A DNA stretch of 64,000 nt from Leptospira licerasiae serovar Varillal str. VAR 010. Lineage in GTDB: Bacteria > Spirochaetota > Leptospiria > Leptospirales > Leptospiraceae. Of this stretch, positions 30,207-38,038 are shown in pieces; position 1 is the stretch's first letter; every line of letters begins with the position of its first letter. Made by a program: the position numbers and the translations under genes. The notes under the pieces are model-generated. The model searched no databases. It was given only the letters and a program-made list of their open reading frames with translations, and was not told the origin of the DNA. The DNA is taken from the NCBI RefSeq assembly GCF_000244755.1, contig NZ_AHOO02000013.1:186001-250000 (forward strand), in the 5' to 3' direction.

Positions 30207-30353
30207 TTTTCACGCAGAGACACGGAGCCGCAGAGGGGGAAAGTTTGAATAAGGGTAGATTTGTAAGATTGTTGGAATTCCAACAAGGGATAGTATTAAT
30301 TGTAGGAGCTCCTACAACACTAAAACTCTCCGTGACTTTTTGCCTCTGTGTGC
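30207..30353. repeat. Intergenic repeat element, copy D2
   Basis: Second tandem copy. Left arm TTTTCACGCAGAGACACGGAG then CCGCAGAGGG; right arm ends GCCTCTGTGTGC against the waaA stop codon. It contains two perfect 18-bp palindromes: TTGTTGGAA/TTCCAACAA (30269-30286) and TTGTAGGAG/CTCCTACAA (30300-30317). Best-preserved example of the internal hairpins. Confidence 0.78.
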
Positions 30354-31595
30354 CTAACCCTTTCTTCCGATCTCCCAATAAATCCTTTCTGCCGCCCCTC
30401 TGCCTGTTTCTACAAATTGGCGATTGGAAAAACGGATGGCCTCTTTTCTTTCGGAGTTTAGTTGCAATATTTCTAAAACATCTTCTTTGTTCTGGATAAT
30501 GAACAATCCGCCTCTATGATTCAGTTCGATCGCTTCCGGAGCGTGTGTAATTTTTGGTCCACTCAAAAGTGGGAGTCCAAAGTAGGCAGGCTCTAATACA
30601 TTATGCACTCTATTGTGTAATGCTCCTCCTACATAAGCAAAATCGGCGGCACGATATGCATGGGCTAAGATCCCAAGAACATCGAATAAGATGACTCTGG
30701 AAGAAATGGAATCGAACTCTGTCCTAGAATACAAAGTGTAATCCGACGTAAATCTTTTGATTTCGGATTCTAACTGAGTGATCCTTGCCGGGTCAGTCTT
30801 ATGAGGGAAAATCCAAAATGCAGTGTTTTGAAGAGAAGTTTCTTGCAAAAGTGGAAGAAGCAATTTTTCGCAAGGCTCATAAGTAGAGGCGAGTAAAAAC
30901 ACCTGAGAGAATGGATAATTTTGGGGTCTTTTAAATTCTCTTTGGCTTGTTTCTATTTTTTGGATTACCGAATCAAATCTGGAATCTCCAAGTGTTTTGA
31001 TAAATTTGTCCTCTCCCAGTAATTCTTTAAACTTATCTTCTCCGGAAGAATGAGAAGTGAGAATTTTATCGAATAGAGAAAAAGCCGCCTTATAAAATTT
31101 CCTTTTTAAAAATCCTTTTGGGGAAGTGATGACTGCGGAAGCGAGGACAGTTTGGATCCTTCTTTTTTTAGCCGCTAAAAGTAAATTAGGCCAACGATCC
31201 CAAGCCAAACATACTATAACTTGAGGGGAAAATTTATCTAAGATAAAATCGTAACTCCAAGGAAAGTCCAAAGGGAGACGAAATTTAAGATCCGCCGGAA
31301 ATGCCTCAAGACTTGAATCTCTGACTGAATCGGAAAATACGCTTTGGAGAATAAAAGTTTCCGGTTCCTTCTTCTTATATACTTGAGCAAGCGCCTTACA
31401 TTGGTCCAGTTCTCCCACCGACGCTGCGTGCAGCCAGATAACTTTTTGTGCCTTGGGAGCAAAAGGGTAAGAGAGTATTCTTTTTTTATCTTCGTTTCTG
31501 GACCGGATAAAATTTTTTGCACCTGGAACGATCAGTGAGAAAACGAAAATCCAGGGCCAAAGAAGGATCGTCAAAATCCGATACGTTATTAGCAT
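30354..31595 (-). CDS. waaA: 3-deoxy-D-manno-octulosonic acid (KDO) transferase
   Basis: 413 aa, GT30 glycosyltransferase that adds KDO to lipid A at the inner membrane. An N-terminal membrane anchor (ILTILLWPWIFVFSLIV) is followed by the diagnostic IWLHAASVGEL with catalytic Glu62, then FILQSVFSDS and RLPLDFPWS. The nucleotide-binding C-domain has YVGGALHNRVHNVLEPAYFGLPLLSGP. The usual ExExWPN segment is CLAWDRWPNLL here, a deviation from enterobacterial WaaA. The start codon is only 6 bp from the divergent HAD gene start. Confidence 0.92.
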   Translation of the reverse strand: MLITYRILTILLWPWIFVFSLIVPGAKNFIRSRNEDKKRILSYPFAPKAQKVIWLHAASVGELDQCKALAQVYKKKEPETFILQSVFSDSVRDSSLEAFPADLKFRLPLDFPWSYDFILDKFSPQVIVCLAWDRWPNLLLAAKKRRIQTVLASAVITSPKGFLKRKFYKAAFSLFDKILTSHSSGEDKFKELLGEDKFIKTLGDSRFDSVIQKIETSQREFKRPQNYPFSQVFLLASTYEPCEKLLLPLLQETSLQNTAFWIFPHKTDPARITQLESEIKRFTSDYTLYSRTEFDSISSRVILFDVLGILAHAYRAADFAYVGGALHNRVHNVLEPAYFGLPLLSGPKITHAPEAIELNHRGGLFIIQNKEDVLEILQLNSERKEAIRFSNRQFVETGRGAAERIYWEIGRKG

Positions 31596-31601
31596 AGTGG
31601 T

Positions 31602-32219
31602 ATGAGATCTCCTCTTTTTGTATTCGACCTAATGGATACCCTGATCCAGGACCCGTTCCATTTGGCCTTAAAAGAACTTTTGCCCAGAGAACATTGGGAA
31701 GATTTTAAGAACGGTCGGGAAAAGCAAGCCTTCTTAGATTTCGAAATGGGAAGAATCGAAGAAGAGGATTTTTTCCGGAGATTTTATTTGGATTCTCATA
31801 GGGATAAGGGACTTCCACATCCAAAAGATCTAAAGGAAAAGATGTTTTCCAAGATCAATCCTATTCCAGAAACTTTAGAGATCGTAAAAAGTTTAAGATC
31901 CAAAGGTTTTTCAGTAATCCTCGCGAGCAATTATTCGATTTGGTATAAAGAAGTTATGAAATTCCCAGAGATAGGAGAAATTTTACATTCTCTGGATGCT
32001 TTGTATTTTTCCTGTGAAATGGGCGTTAGAAAACCCGCCCAAGAATATTACCAATGGATAGAGACTGATTTCCCTGGAAAAGATTATGTATTCATCGACG
32101 ATAATCCGACCAATGTGGAAGTTGCCGGTTATATGAATTGGAATGCCTTTAAGTTTAATCCTAAAAAACCGGGAGAGCTAAAAGAATTCCTTACAGAGCA
32201 GTACCCCAATTGTCTTTGA
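31602..32219 (+). CDS. HAD-superfamily hydrolase-like protein
   Basis: 205 aa, HAD subfamily IA layout with a helical cap. Motif I is VFDLMDTLI (nucleophile Asp9), motif II is LASNYS (Ser/Asn), motif III Lys in GVRKPAQEYY and motif IV FIDDNPTNVEVA. The residue two after the nucleophile is Met11 rather than Asp, as in dehalogenase-like or non-phosphatase members, so phosphatase activity is uncertain. It starts 6 bp from the divergent waaA start with no visible ribosome-binding site, and its 3' end overlaps the convergent FlaA-like gene by 29 bp. Confidence 0.75.
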   Translation: MRSPLFVFDLMDTLIQDPFHLALKELLPREHWEDFKNGREKQAFLDFEMGRIEEEDFFRRFYLDSHRDKGLPHPKDLKEKMFSKINPIPETLEIVKSLRSKGFSVILASNYSIWYKEVMKFPEIGEILHSLDALYFSCEMGVRKPAQEYYQWIETDFPGKDYVFIDDNPTNVEVAGYMNWNAFKFNPKKPGELKEFLTEQYPNCL

Positions 32220-32931
32220 CTTCCGCACCGGGATAAGATTCTTCTCTGCTATCGATCAATATTCCCAAGCGGTCCATATAAAAATAAAATTCACCTTTGG
32301 GTTGAAAAGGGTTCGGTTTGATCCGGATGGAAACAAGCTCCAAAGGAAAACGAAGAGATTGGTTCAGCCTGATATTTTTTGCAGGAACCGCAATTTGGGT
32401 CTCTATTCTTTTCCAACCGTCGAATTTCAGATCTCCTAACTCCAGAACGATCTCTTTGGATTTTTTCTGATGAAATACCAACTCCAAAACCACGTTATGA
32501 TTATTGGAATATGCCCAGAAAAACACTCTTGTTGGAATTCCAATAGGCAGTCGGATCGGTTCCTTTGGTCTGATCTCTAAATGTTCATGTTTCGGATTTT
32601 CGAAGAATGTTTGGACCATCATGGATCTGTATTCTTCTTTAGGAGATGCCTTATATAATTCTCTTTCTTTGGAGAATGCTTGGGAGTCCGGCACTTGTGC
32701 CACGTAATCTATCCTGTTTAAGAAAGAAACTCCTCTATACACTTCCCAAGGCCTTTCTCCTTCGAACGAATCTACTAGAAAAAGATTGTAATGCTTCCAA
32801 TCGGTTAGTACTTTTTCTAATTGAAGGACTCTGCTTGCCTCGTCTTGGTCTCTTTTGACTGGAGGCGCCCAGGTCGGTTTTGGAAGGATCCATAAACTTA
32901 GGCAAAAACAGAATAGAACGGTCCGGATCAC
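32191..32931 (-). CDS. FlaA-type flagellar filament outer-layer family protein
   Basis: 246 aa with a signal peptide (VLFCFCLSLWILPKPTWA, cleavage near residue 22). The mature domain follows the spirochaete FlaA pattern: VDSFEGERPWEV, a central NNHNVVLELVFHQ strand, LKFDGWKRIETQIAVP, a strand ending VSIRIKPNPF, and GEFYFYMDRLGIL then an acidic end with DNW. FlaA proteins sheath the periplasmic flagella and affect curvature. Leptospira flaA1 and flaA2 are normally adjacent; this gene stands alone, so it may be a further paralogue. The length is close to FlaA2. Confidence 0.62.
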   Translation of the reverse strand: MIRTVLFCFCLSLWILPKPTWAPPVKRDQDEASRVLQLEKVLTDWKHYNLFLVDSFEGERPWEVYRGVSFLNRIDYVAQVPDSQAFSKERELYKASPKEEYRSMMVQTFFENPKHEHLEIRPKEPIRLPIGIPTRVFFWAYSNNHNVVLELVFHQKKSKEIVLELGDLKFDGWKRIETQIAVPAKNIRLNQSLRFPLELVSIRIKPNPFQPKGEFYFYMDRLGILIDSREESYPGAEVKDNWGTAL

Positions 32932-33030
32932 TCTAGATCTTTCGGTAGATTTTATAGATCTCCTAATAAGAACCCCGGTTTTTTGCCGAATTCCGGTGTT
33001 TTCCGGACCGATAATTCTAAAAGGTATTTT

Positions 33031-33714
33031 ATGAACCGGGATATTCTCAAGATCCTACTCAGCGGACTTCTCATCCTATTACTTGGATCTCTCGCATTTT
33101 ATTTATATGTGGAGAGGGATCGGATTGCCGCTTGGTACAAGGACAAAAATCTCCAAGTAGAGGAGAAGTCCCAGCCAGAGAGGACTATTCTAACTCCGGA
33201 AGAAGTACCAGACGGAAAAGATCTATCTTCTCCCAGCCAAAACTTCGACTCCGATTTTTCCAAACCTAAAGATTCAGTTACCGAACCTTCTTCCCAACCT
33301 TTGCCTAAGGACTATGAGGTTCCAGGTTTAGGAAAGGAGAAGAAAGAATCACTCTCCGCCAAAACTGACGATAAGCCGGAGACAAAGGTTACTGAAAGCG
33401 CTGATCTTCCCAAAAGAGAAGAAATGGATCGCCCAAGAACGAAACAAAGAGACGAAAGTTTAGTTGAATACGACGACGGCCCTAAACCGAAAAAAGAAAA
33501 ACGTCATTCTAAAAAGTACAAGAAAAGAAGAACGGCACATTCCTCCGTAAATGCTAAGATCAGTTCTTTGGAAAAAAGAGTAGGCCGTCTAGAAAAAAAG
33601 TTAGGAATGAAAAACGGATCTCCTAAAAAAAAGAGTAAGATCTCTTTACGCAAAAGAGTGGAAATCCTAGAACAAGAAGTTTCCGGTCTGAAAAATAAGT
33701 CCAAGGCCGAGTAG
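33031..33714 (+). CDS. Hypothetical membrane-anchored protein, Lys/Pro/Glu-rich
   Basis: 227 aa from ATG 33031 (MNRDILKILLSG), preceded by AAAGG. One N-terminal span (about 5-25), a long charged, disordered middle rich in Lys, Glu, Ser and Pro, a very basic run (KKEKRHSKKYKKRR, about 165-178) and two C-terminal coiled-coil segments (ISSLEKRVGRLEKKLG; LRKRVEILEQEVSGLKNK). No family recognised; a tether between membrane and nucleic acid or envelope is only a guess. yggS follows after 2 bp, so it heads the yggS-proC operon. Confidence 0.6.
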   Translation: MNRDILKILLSGLLILLLGSLAFYLYVERDRIAAWYKDKNLQVEEKSQPERTILTPEEVPDGKDLSSPSQNFDSDFSKPKDSVTEPSSQPLPKDYEVPGLGKEKKESLSAKTDDKPETKVTESADLPKREEMDRPRTKQRDESLVEYDDGPKPKKEKRHSKKYKKRRTAHSSVNAKISSLEKRVGRLEKKLGMKNGSPKKKSKISLRKRVEILEQEVSGLKNKSKAE

Positions 33715-33716
33715 GC

Positions 33717-34382
33717 GTGGGTGTCTCAGAGAATTATAGATCCATAGTACATGAATTGGAGTCCCTGAAACCGGTGGGAACTCCAACATTGATCGCAGTT
33801 TCGAAATTCCAGCCTAAAGAAAAAGTACAAGAAGCGATTTCCGGCGGAGTGATCCATTTCGGAGAAAATAGAGTCCAAGAAGGGATAGAAAAATTTTCCG
33901 ACTTGGGAAAACCGGAAAAAGATTTTATACTACATCATATAGGTCCCGTTCAATCCTCTCATATCCGAAAGTATGCAGGACTTTATTCTTTCGTGCATGG
34001 AGTAGGTTCCCAAAAAGTTTTAGAAGAATTGAAAAGAAGAATGGACCAGGATCGATGGCTAATACGCTACTTCCTGCAAGTCAACTTAACAAAAGAAGAT
34101 TCAAAATCGGGATTTTCGAAAGAAGAAGTTTTGGAACTTCTTCGCAAAAAAGAAAGTCTCAGCTCTGAGTTTTGTTTGCTGGAAGGATTTATGACAATGG
34201 GTCCAAGTTCGGGAGATCCGGAAGGAACTCGCAAAGTGTTTAGAGAGATTGCAAACTTGCGAAAAGAATTTTACCCGCAAGGAAAACTATCCATGGGAAT
34301 GTCAGGCGACTACAGGATTGCGTTGGAAGAAGGCAGCGATTATCTTAGGATTGGGACCGCAATATTCGGAGAAAGAACATGA
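33717..34382 (+). CDS. yggS: YggS/PLPBP family pyridoxal-phosphate-binding protein
   Basis: 221 aa, GTG start at 33717. Alanine-racemase-like TIM barrel that controls pyridoxal 5'-phosphate supply. The PLP lysine is in LIAVSKFQP (about K31), then FGENRVQEG, HHIGPVQSSHIRKY (family: HfIGxlQxNK, with QN changed to QS), FMTMGP and the phosphate-binding LSMGMSGDYRIALEEGS and LRIGTAIFG. As in many bacteria it is linked to proC, whose start overlaps its stop (ATGA). Confidence 0.92.
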   Translation: MGVSENYRSIVHELESLKPVGTPTLIAVSKFQPKEKVQEAISGGVIHFGENRVQEGIEKFSDLGKPEKDFILHHIGPVQSSHIRKYAGLYSFVHGVGSQKVLEELKRRMDQDRWLIRYFLQVNLTKEDSKSGFSKEEVLELLRKKESLSSEFCLLEGFMTMGPSSGDPEGTRKVFREIANLRKEFYPQGKLSMGMSGDYRIALEEGSDYLRIGTAIFGERT

Positions 34383-35158
34383 AATACAATAAAATAGGTA
34401 TTATAGGCTGCGGTAATATGGGAGGAGCGATATTTCGTTCTCTCTTATCTAGAAAAATGGATGTGATCGGTTACGATCCTTATCTAGATCCAAAAAAAGC
34501 GGAAGGAATGGTTTTGGAAAACGATTGGTCGCAATTCCAAAAGAAAGCGGACATTCTCATCTTAGCGGTAAAACCGGCAGAGGTTTCTAAAACACTTAGA
34601 TCCTTAGAGGCACCGAAAGCAATCCTTTCCGTTGCGGCAGGTATAGACACAAAGATACTATCTTCTTCCGCGCCTGCAGGGTCTAAGGTGGTCCGTATCA
34701 TGCCGAATCTCCCCATTCTTGTTGGAAAGGGCGCTTTGGGTTACTACGGAGATAAGGAATTATACGAAAGTCTGAAAGAAATCTTCTCTCCTATCTCTTA
34801 CTGTTTGGAACTTTCTAAAGAAGAACTAGTCGATGCGGTTACTGGACTCTCCGGTTCGGGGCCTGCCTATGTACTTAGGTTTATCCAAAGTTTGGCAGAA
34901 GGTGGAGTTGCCTCCGGTTTGACATACTCTCAAGCATTACAGCTCTCCATACAAACCGTGATAGGCGGTGCCGAATTACTTGCAAAAGAATTGGAAAAGG
35001 ATCCTGATACTCATCCGGAAGTTTTGAAAAATAAAGTAACGTCTCCAGGCGGAACAACGATAGCGGGTTTGGAAGAGTTGGAGAAGAATAAGTTCCCGTA
35101 TGCAGTTATCTCGGCAGTGAAAAGAGCAACGGAACGTTCTAAAGAGCTTGGAAACTAA
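34379..35158 (+). CDS. proC: Pyrroline-5-carboxylate reductase
   Basis: 259 aa. Last step of proline synthesis, reduction of pyrroline-5-carboxylate by NAD(P)H. Rossmann motif IGIIGCGNMGGAIF at the N-terminus, ILAVKPAEV, RIMPNLPILVGKGA, and the family signature VTGLSGSGPAYV, then a C-terminal VTSPGGTTIAGLEELE, the dimer-forming P5CR motif. Overlaps yggS by 4 bp and is the last gene of the operon. Confidence 0.96.
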   Translation: MKYNKIGIIGCGNMGGAIFRSLLSRKMDVIGYDPYLDPKKAEGMVLENDWSQFQKKADILILAVKPAEVSKTLRSLEAPKAILSVAAGIDTKILSSSAPAGSKVVRIMPNLPILVGKGALGYYGDKELYESLKEIFSPISYCLELSKEELVDAVTGLSGSGPAYVLRFIQSLAEGGVASGLTYSQALQLSIQTVIGGAELLAKELEKDPDTHPEVLKNKVTSPGGTTIAGLEELEKNKFPYAVISAVKRATERSKELGN

Positions 35159-35276
35159 ATAGAAAGGATTAGCAAATAAGAGATTTGTTTCTTTTTTATC
35201 AGGAAAGAGTAGAAAAGGTAGAAATTAAACGTCTCTTTGTCTACTTTTGAGGATAATGATTTGATGTAAAACGCTC

Positions 35277-35349
<73 letters not shown>

Positions 35350-35548
35350 GCGTCTAAAACCATGTTTCCTTAACCCAGGCTGAAAGTCAAATGAAAAACC
35401 AAAAAGAGTTTGATTTCCCCGAGGAAAGCTTTTTGATGCTACTACCTCTTGCGGATCGACTTCACGGAAAATGTTCAAAGTCCGTAGGCGAAGAAACGGA
35501 TTAGCGAAATAAATTATCTTTTCAATTTTGTATTGGGAGATTCCACAG
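35350..35548. other. Intergenic stretch without a recognised gene
   Basis: Between the initiator tRNA and the GGDEF gene. The minus strand has a TTGACT near 35390-35395 that may be part of the tRNA promoter. Together with 35159-35276 this forms the 390-bp gap around the tRNA; I see no conserved ORF or repeat in it. Confidence 0.4.
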
Positions 35549-36613
35549 TTGATCGGAAAAGACAATGATCCATTGATGATCGAATATTATGAGAAGAAGA
35601 TCTATGATCAGAAACAACTTCTCGAGATCAGTAAGGCTCTTAATTCCACACTGGATTATAAGTATCTAATTGATGCTATTTTAAATATTTGTTTAGCTCA
35701 ATTGCAAACATTGAGCGCGGCTATCTTTTTAGCACCGGAAGCCGACTCCAATTATTTCGAATTAGAACCTAGCTTTAAAGGATTCGATCTTGCAGAAGAC
35801 GATGCGGGCTTCAAGATCAAAACGGATGCACCTTTGGTTACTTTTTTAGAGACCAAACTAAAAGCAATGACTCCGGATCAGATCGAAGAGTCCATGGGCT
35901 TAAGTCCTGAGCTAGAATTTTTAAGAAGGATAGGCGGAGACCTGATCATTCCTTTGAACGCAAAAGGAAAAGTGAACGGGCTACTTCTTTTGGGTGAAAA
36001 GATCACCATGGGAGAATGGATGGAAGAGGACAGAGACTTCCTCACCACTCTCTCTACGCTTGCAGGAATTGCAGTGGAGAACTCCCGTCTTTACGAGCTG
36101 GCTACCGTCGATATGATGACCGGTTTGAAAGTGCATCACTACTTCCAAACCAAATTGAAAGAAGAGATGGAACGTTGTCGTAAAAAAAGAACGAATCTTG
36201 CTCTTCTGTTCACCGATGTGGACAACTTTAAAAAGTTCAACGATACTCATGGGCACCAAGCAGGGGACCAGGTATTGATCGAAGTTGCTGCGAGACTGAT
36301 CCAATGTGCGGGCAAACATGATATTGCTGCCAGATATGGTGGAGAGGAATTCTGTTTAGTAATGCCTGGAGCCGACTTAAAGCGAGGCTTTGAAATGGGA
36401 GAACGTTTGAGAAAAGCGGTAGAAGCTGCTTCTATCCCGAATCCGAACGGAGGTCCTGATTTTCAGGTCACTCTTTCTATAGGAGTTTCCGAGTTTTGGT
36501 CAAGCGATCGAAACAATAAGGATCTGATAGAAAGGGCGGATAAGGCACTTTACGAGGCAAAACACTCAGGTAAAAACAGGACTGTTTCCTTCCAAATCCC
36601 GGTCCAGAACTAG
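35549..36613 (+). CDS. GAF-GGDEF diguanylate cyclase
   Basis: 354 aa from TTG 35549, chosen for GGGAG 9 nt upstream; ATG 35576 is the alternative. An N-terminal coiled helix (QKQLLEISKALNSTLDYKYL) leads into a GAF sensor domain (about 20-190), then a GGDEF domain (about 190-350): TDVDNFKKFNDTHGHQAGDQVL and active-site RYGGEEF. The product is cyclic di-GMP. The product-inhibition site RxxD, five residues before GGEEF, reads GKHD, so feedback inhibition is probably absent. Leptospira has many such cyclases; the GAF ligand here is unknown. Confidence 0.9.
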   Translation: MIGKDNDPLMIEYYEKKIYDQKQLLEISKALNSTLDYKYLIDAILNICLAQLQTLSAAIFLAPEADSNYFELEPSFKGFDLAEDDAGFKIKTDAPLVTFLETKLKAMTPDQIEESMGLSPELEFLRRIGGDLIIPLNAKGKVNGLLLLGEKITMGEWMEEDRDFLTTLSTLAGIAVENSRLYELATVDMMTGLKVHHYFQTKLKEEMERCRKKRTNLALLFTDVDNFKKFNDTHGHQAGDQVLIEVAARLIQCAGKHDIAARYGGEEFCLVMPGADLKRGFEMGERLRKAVEAASIPNPNGGPDFQVTLSIGVSEFWSSDRNNKDLIERADKALYEAKHSGKNRTVSFQIPVQN

Positions 36614-36678
36614 TTTTTTCTAATTTTCTTGGGTATTTCTGGCTTATCGAATTCTAAAATTCGACCGAAATCTCTAGC

Positions 36679-36909
36679 ATGGAAAAACAACTTGAGCTGG
36701 ACCATTATTATATCAGCCAGATCGAAGAGGCGGAGCTCGGAAAACGTATCCGTAACCGTGCTTTAGGAAGAGAAGAGTTCGATTTTTCTCCGTATTCCTG
36801 CTTTATAGAGTATAAGGCAAAGGATGCCCAAACTGGAATAGAATATAGGGACTGTGTGATCGATTATACTCGTTGTCCAAATTCCCGTTGTATCAAAAAG
36901 CTACTATAA
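36679..36909 (+). CDS. Small conserved hypothetical protein
   Basis: 76 aa, ATG start, intact and followed at once by a strong terminator, which supports it as a real gene. Composition is balanced and codon use is like its neighbours. Features: helical N-terminus (YYISQIEEAELGKRIRNRALG), an aromatic centre (EEFDFSPYSCFIEYKAK) and a C-terminal CVIDYTRCPNSRC with three Cys. No family recognised. Confidence 0.6.
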   Translation: MEKQLELDHYYISQIEEAELGKRIRNRALGREEFDFSPYSCFIEYKAKDAQTGIEYRDCVIDYTRCPNSRCIKKLL

Positions 36910-36914
36910 TCCAA

Positions 36915-36952
36915 AGAGCGAACTCTTTAGAGTTCGCTCTTCCAAATTTTTT
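36915..36952 (+). terminator. Rho-independent terminator
   Basis: AGAGCGAACTCT and AGAGTTCGCTCT form a 12-bp perfect stem, followed by TCCAAATTTTTT. It is 5 bp after the stop of the 76-aa gene. Confidence 0.92.
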
Positions 36953-37018
36953 CCCATTAAAAAAGAATCGATTTTTTCCTCAAATTTGAAATCCTAATCG
37001 GGTTTTAGAACATTCTCG

Positions 37019-38038
37019 ATGTTTTTTCTTCCGAATCGTACATTCAAAAAAAGAACTATTCTTTCCAGGATCATCCTTGGGACATTCTTCTTTTACGTAG
37101 CTGGATGTACTACTTTCGATTTTCGGAATTTATTCTCAGGTTATATCCGCTATGAAAAAGAAGCAGGAGGGATCTGGATCAGACTTCCTTTAAAGGAAGT
37201 GGACCATCTTCCCGTAATTTACCTTTCTTTGGATAAGGATAGGGAACCTCTTAGGTTCTTGATTGATACCGGCGCGTTTGTTTCTTTTCTTTCGGAAGAT
37301 CATATCCCTGAAAATTCTCCTAAAAGAGTTTTGAGCGCAAGTTTTCCAGGAGGCTCCGTCCAGTCAGTTCGAAGAACCATCAAAAACGATCTATTCATCG
37401 GAGGGATCCGTCCATTCGAATCCGTGGAATTTTATTCTCATGTCTTCCCTAAAGAACTGAGGGTGGACGGCATTTTAGGAATGAATGCATTCTTAGGTTC
37501 AGTCGTTGTTCTGGATTTGCCGGATAGAATTTCTCTTTGGAGATCTTCTACCTCCAGTCCAGCTCCGGGTTTTTTGGAAGAAAATTTATTTCCGATGTTT
37601 TTGAAGTCTGGCCAACCTTCTGCGGTACTTCTTCGTCCGCCAGGGACCAGAAAAGAATCTTGGATCTTGGACACAGGAGCGGAATACAGCGTTTTAGATT
37701 GGGATACGATCAAGTCGGATCATCCTACGGAATATGTGGAAGGAAAGGAAGCCACAGTATTCAACTTTGGCGGAGGAAGACTTCAGGCTAAGATCAGAAC
37801 ACTTCGGCCTTTTTGTCCTGTTTTCGTAAAAAACGATTCCGAAGGGATTGGCTTCTGCACTCCTGAATTAGAGGTATTTCCGGGAGGTATACCGCCGGAC
37901 GCTTTACATTCCGACCACCGAAGAGGAATCGTCGGGATACTTGGTCGGAATTGGATGGAAAACTATCGAATTCTTTTGGACACAAAAAGGAGTCTTATTG
38001 GTATAGTAGGAAAGGAATTGGTCCCAGGAAATGAGTAA
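37019..38038 (+). CDS. Lipoprotein with two retropepsin-like aspartic protease domains
   Basis: 339 aa. Signal peptide with lipobox YVAGC (Cys30). Two DTG active-site motifs are present in one chain: FLIDTGAFVSF (Asp83) and WILDTGAEYSV (Asp218). Each is followed at a similar distance by an ILG motif (DGILGMNAFLG; VGILGRNWME), as in retroviral-type proteases, where two subunits each give one Asp. The tandem layout suggests a single-chain, pepsin-like enzyme on the periplasmic face. Substrate unknown. Its last 8 bases overlap mnmA, so they are co-transcribed. Confidence 0.8.
   Translation: MFFLPNRTFKKRTILSRIILGTFFFYVAGCTTFDFRNLFSGYIRYEKEAGGIWIRLPLKEVDHLPVIYLSLDKDREPLRFLIDTGAFVSFLSEDHIPENSPKRVLSASFPGGSVQSVRRTIKNDLFIGGIRPFESVEFYSHVFPKELRVDGILGMNAFLGSVVVLDLPDRISLWRSSTSSPAPGFLEENLFPMFLKSGQPSAVLLRPPGTRKESWILDTGAEYSVLDWDTIKSDHPTEYVEGKEATVFNFGGGRLQAKIRTLRPFCPVFVKNDSEGIGFCTPELEVFPGGIPPDALHSDHRRGIVGILGRNWMENYRILLDTKRSLIGIVGKELVPGNE

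Noticed and set aside
17854..30353. CRISPR array or insertion sequence as explanation for the repeats
   Set aside because: Copies are kilobases apart, inverted, unevenly spaced, have no spacers or cas genes, and no transposase or target-site duplication is visible.
32530..32546. TGTTGGAATTCCAATAG palindrome like the hairpins of the repeat family
   Set aside because: It is inside the FlaA-like coding sequence, has no flanking arms and is best explained by chance or codon use.
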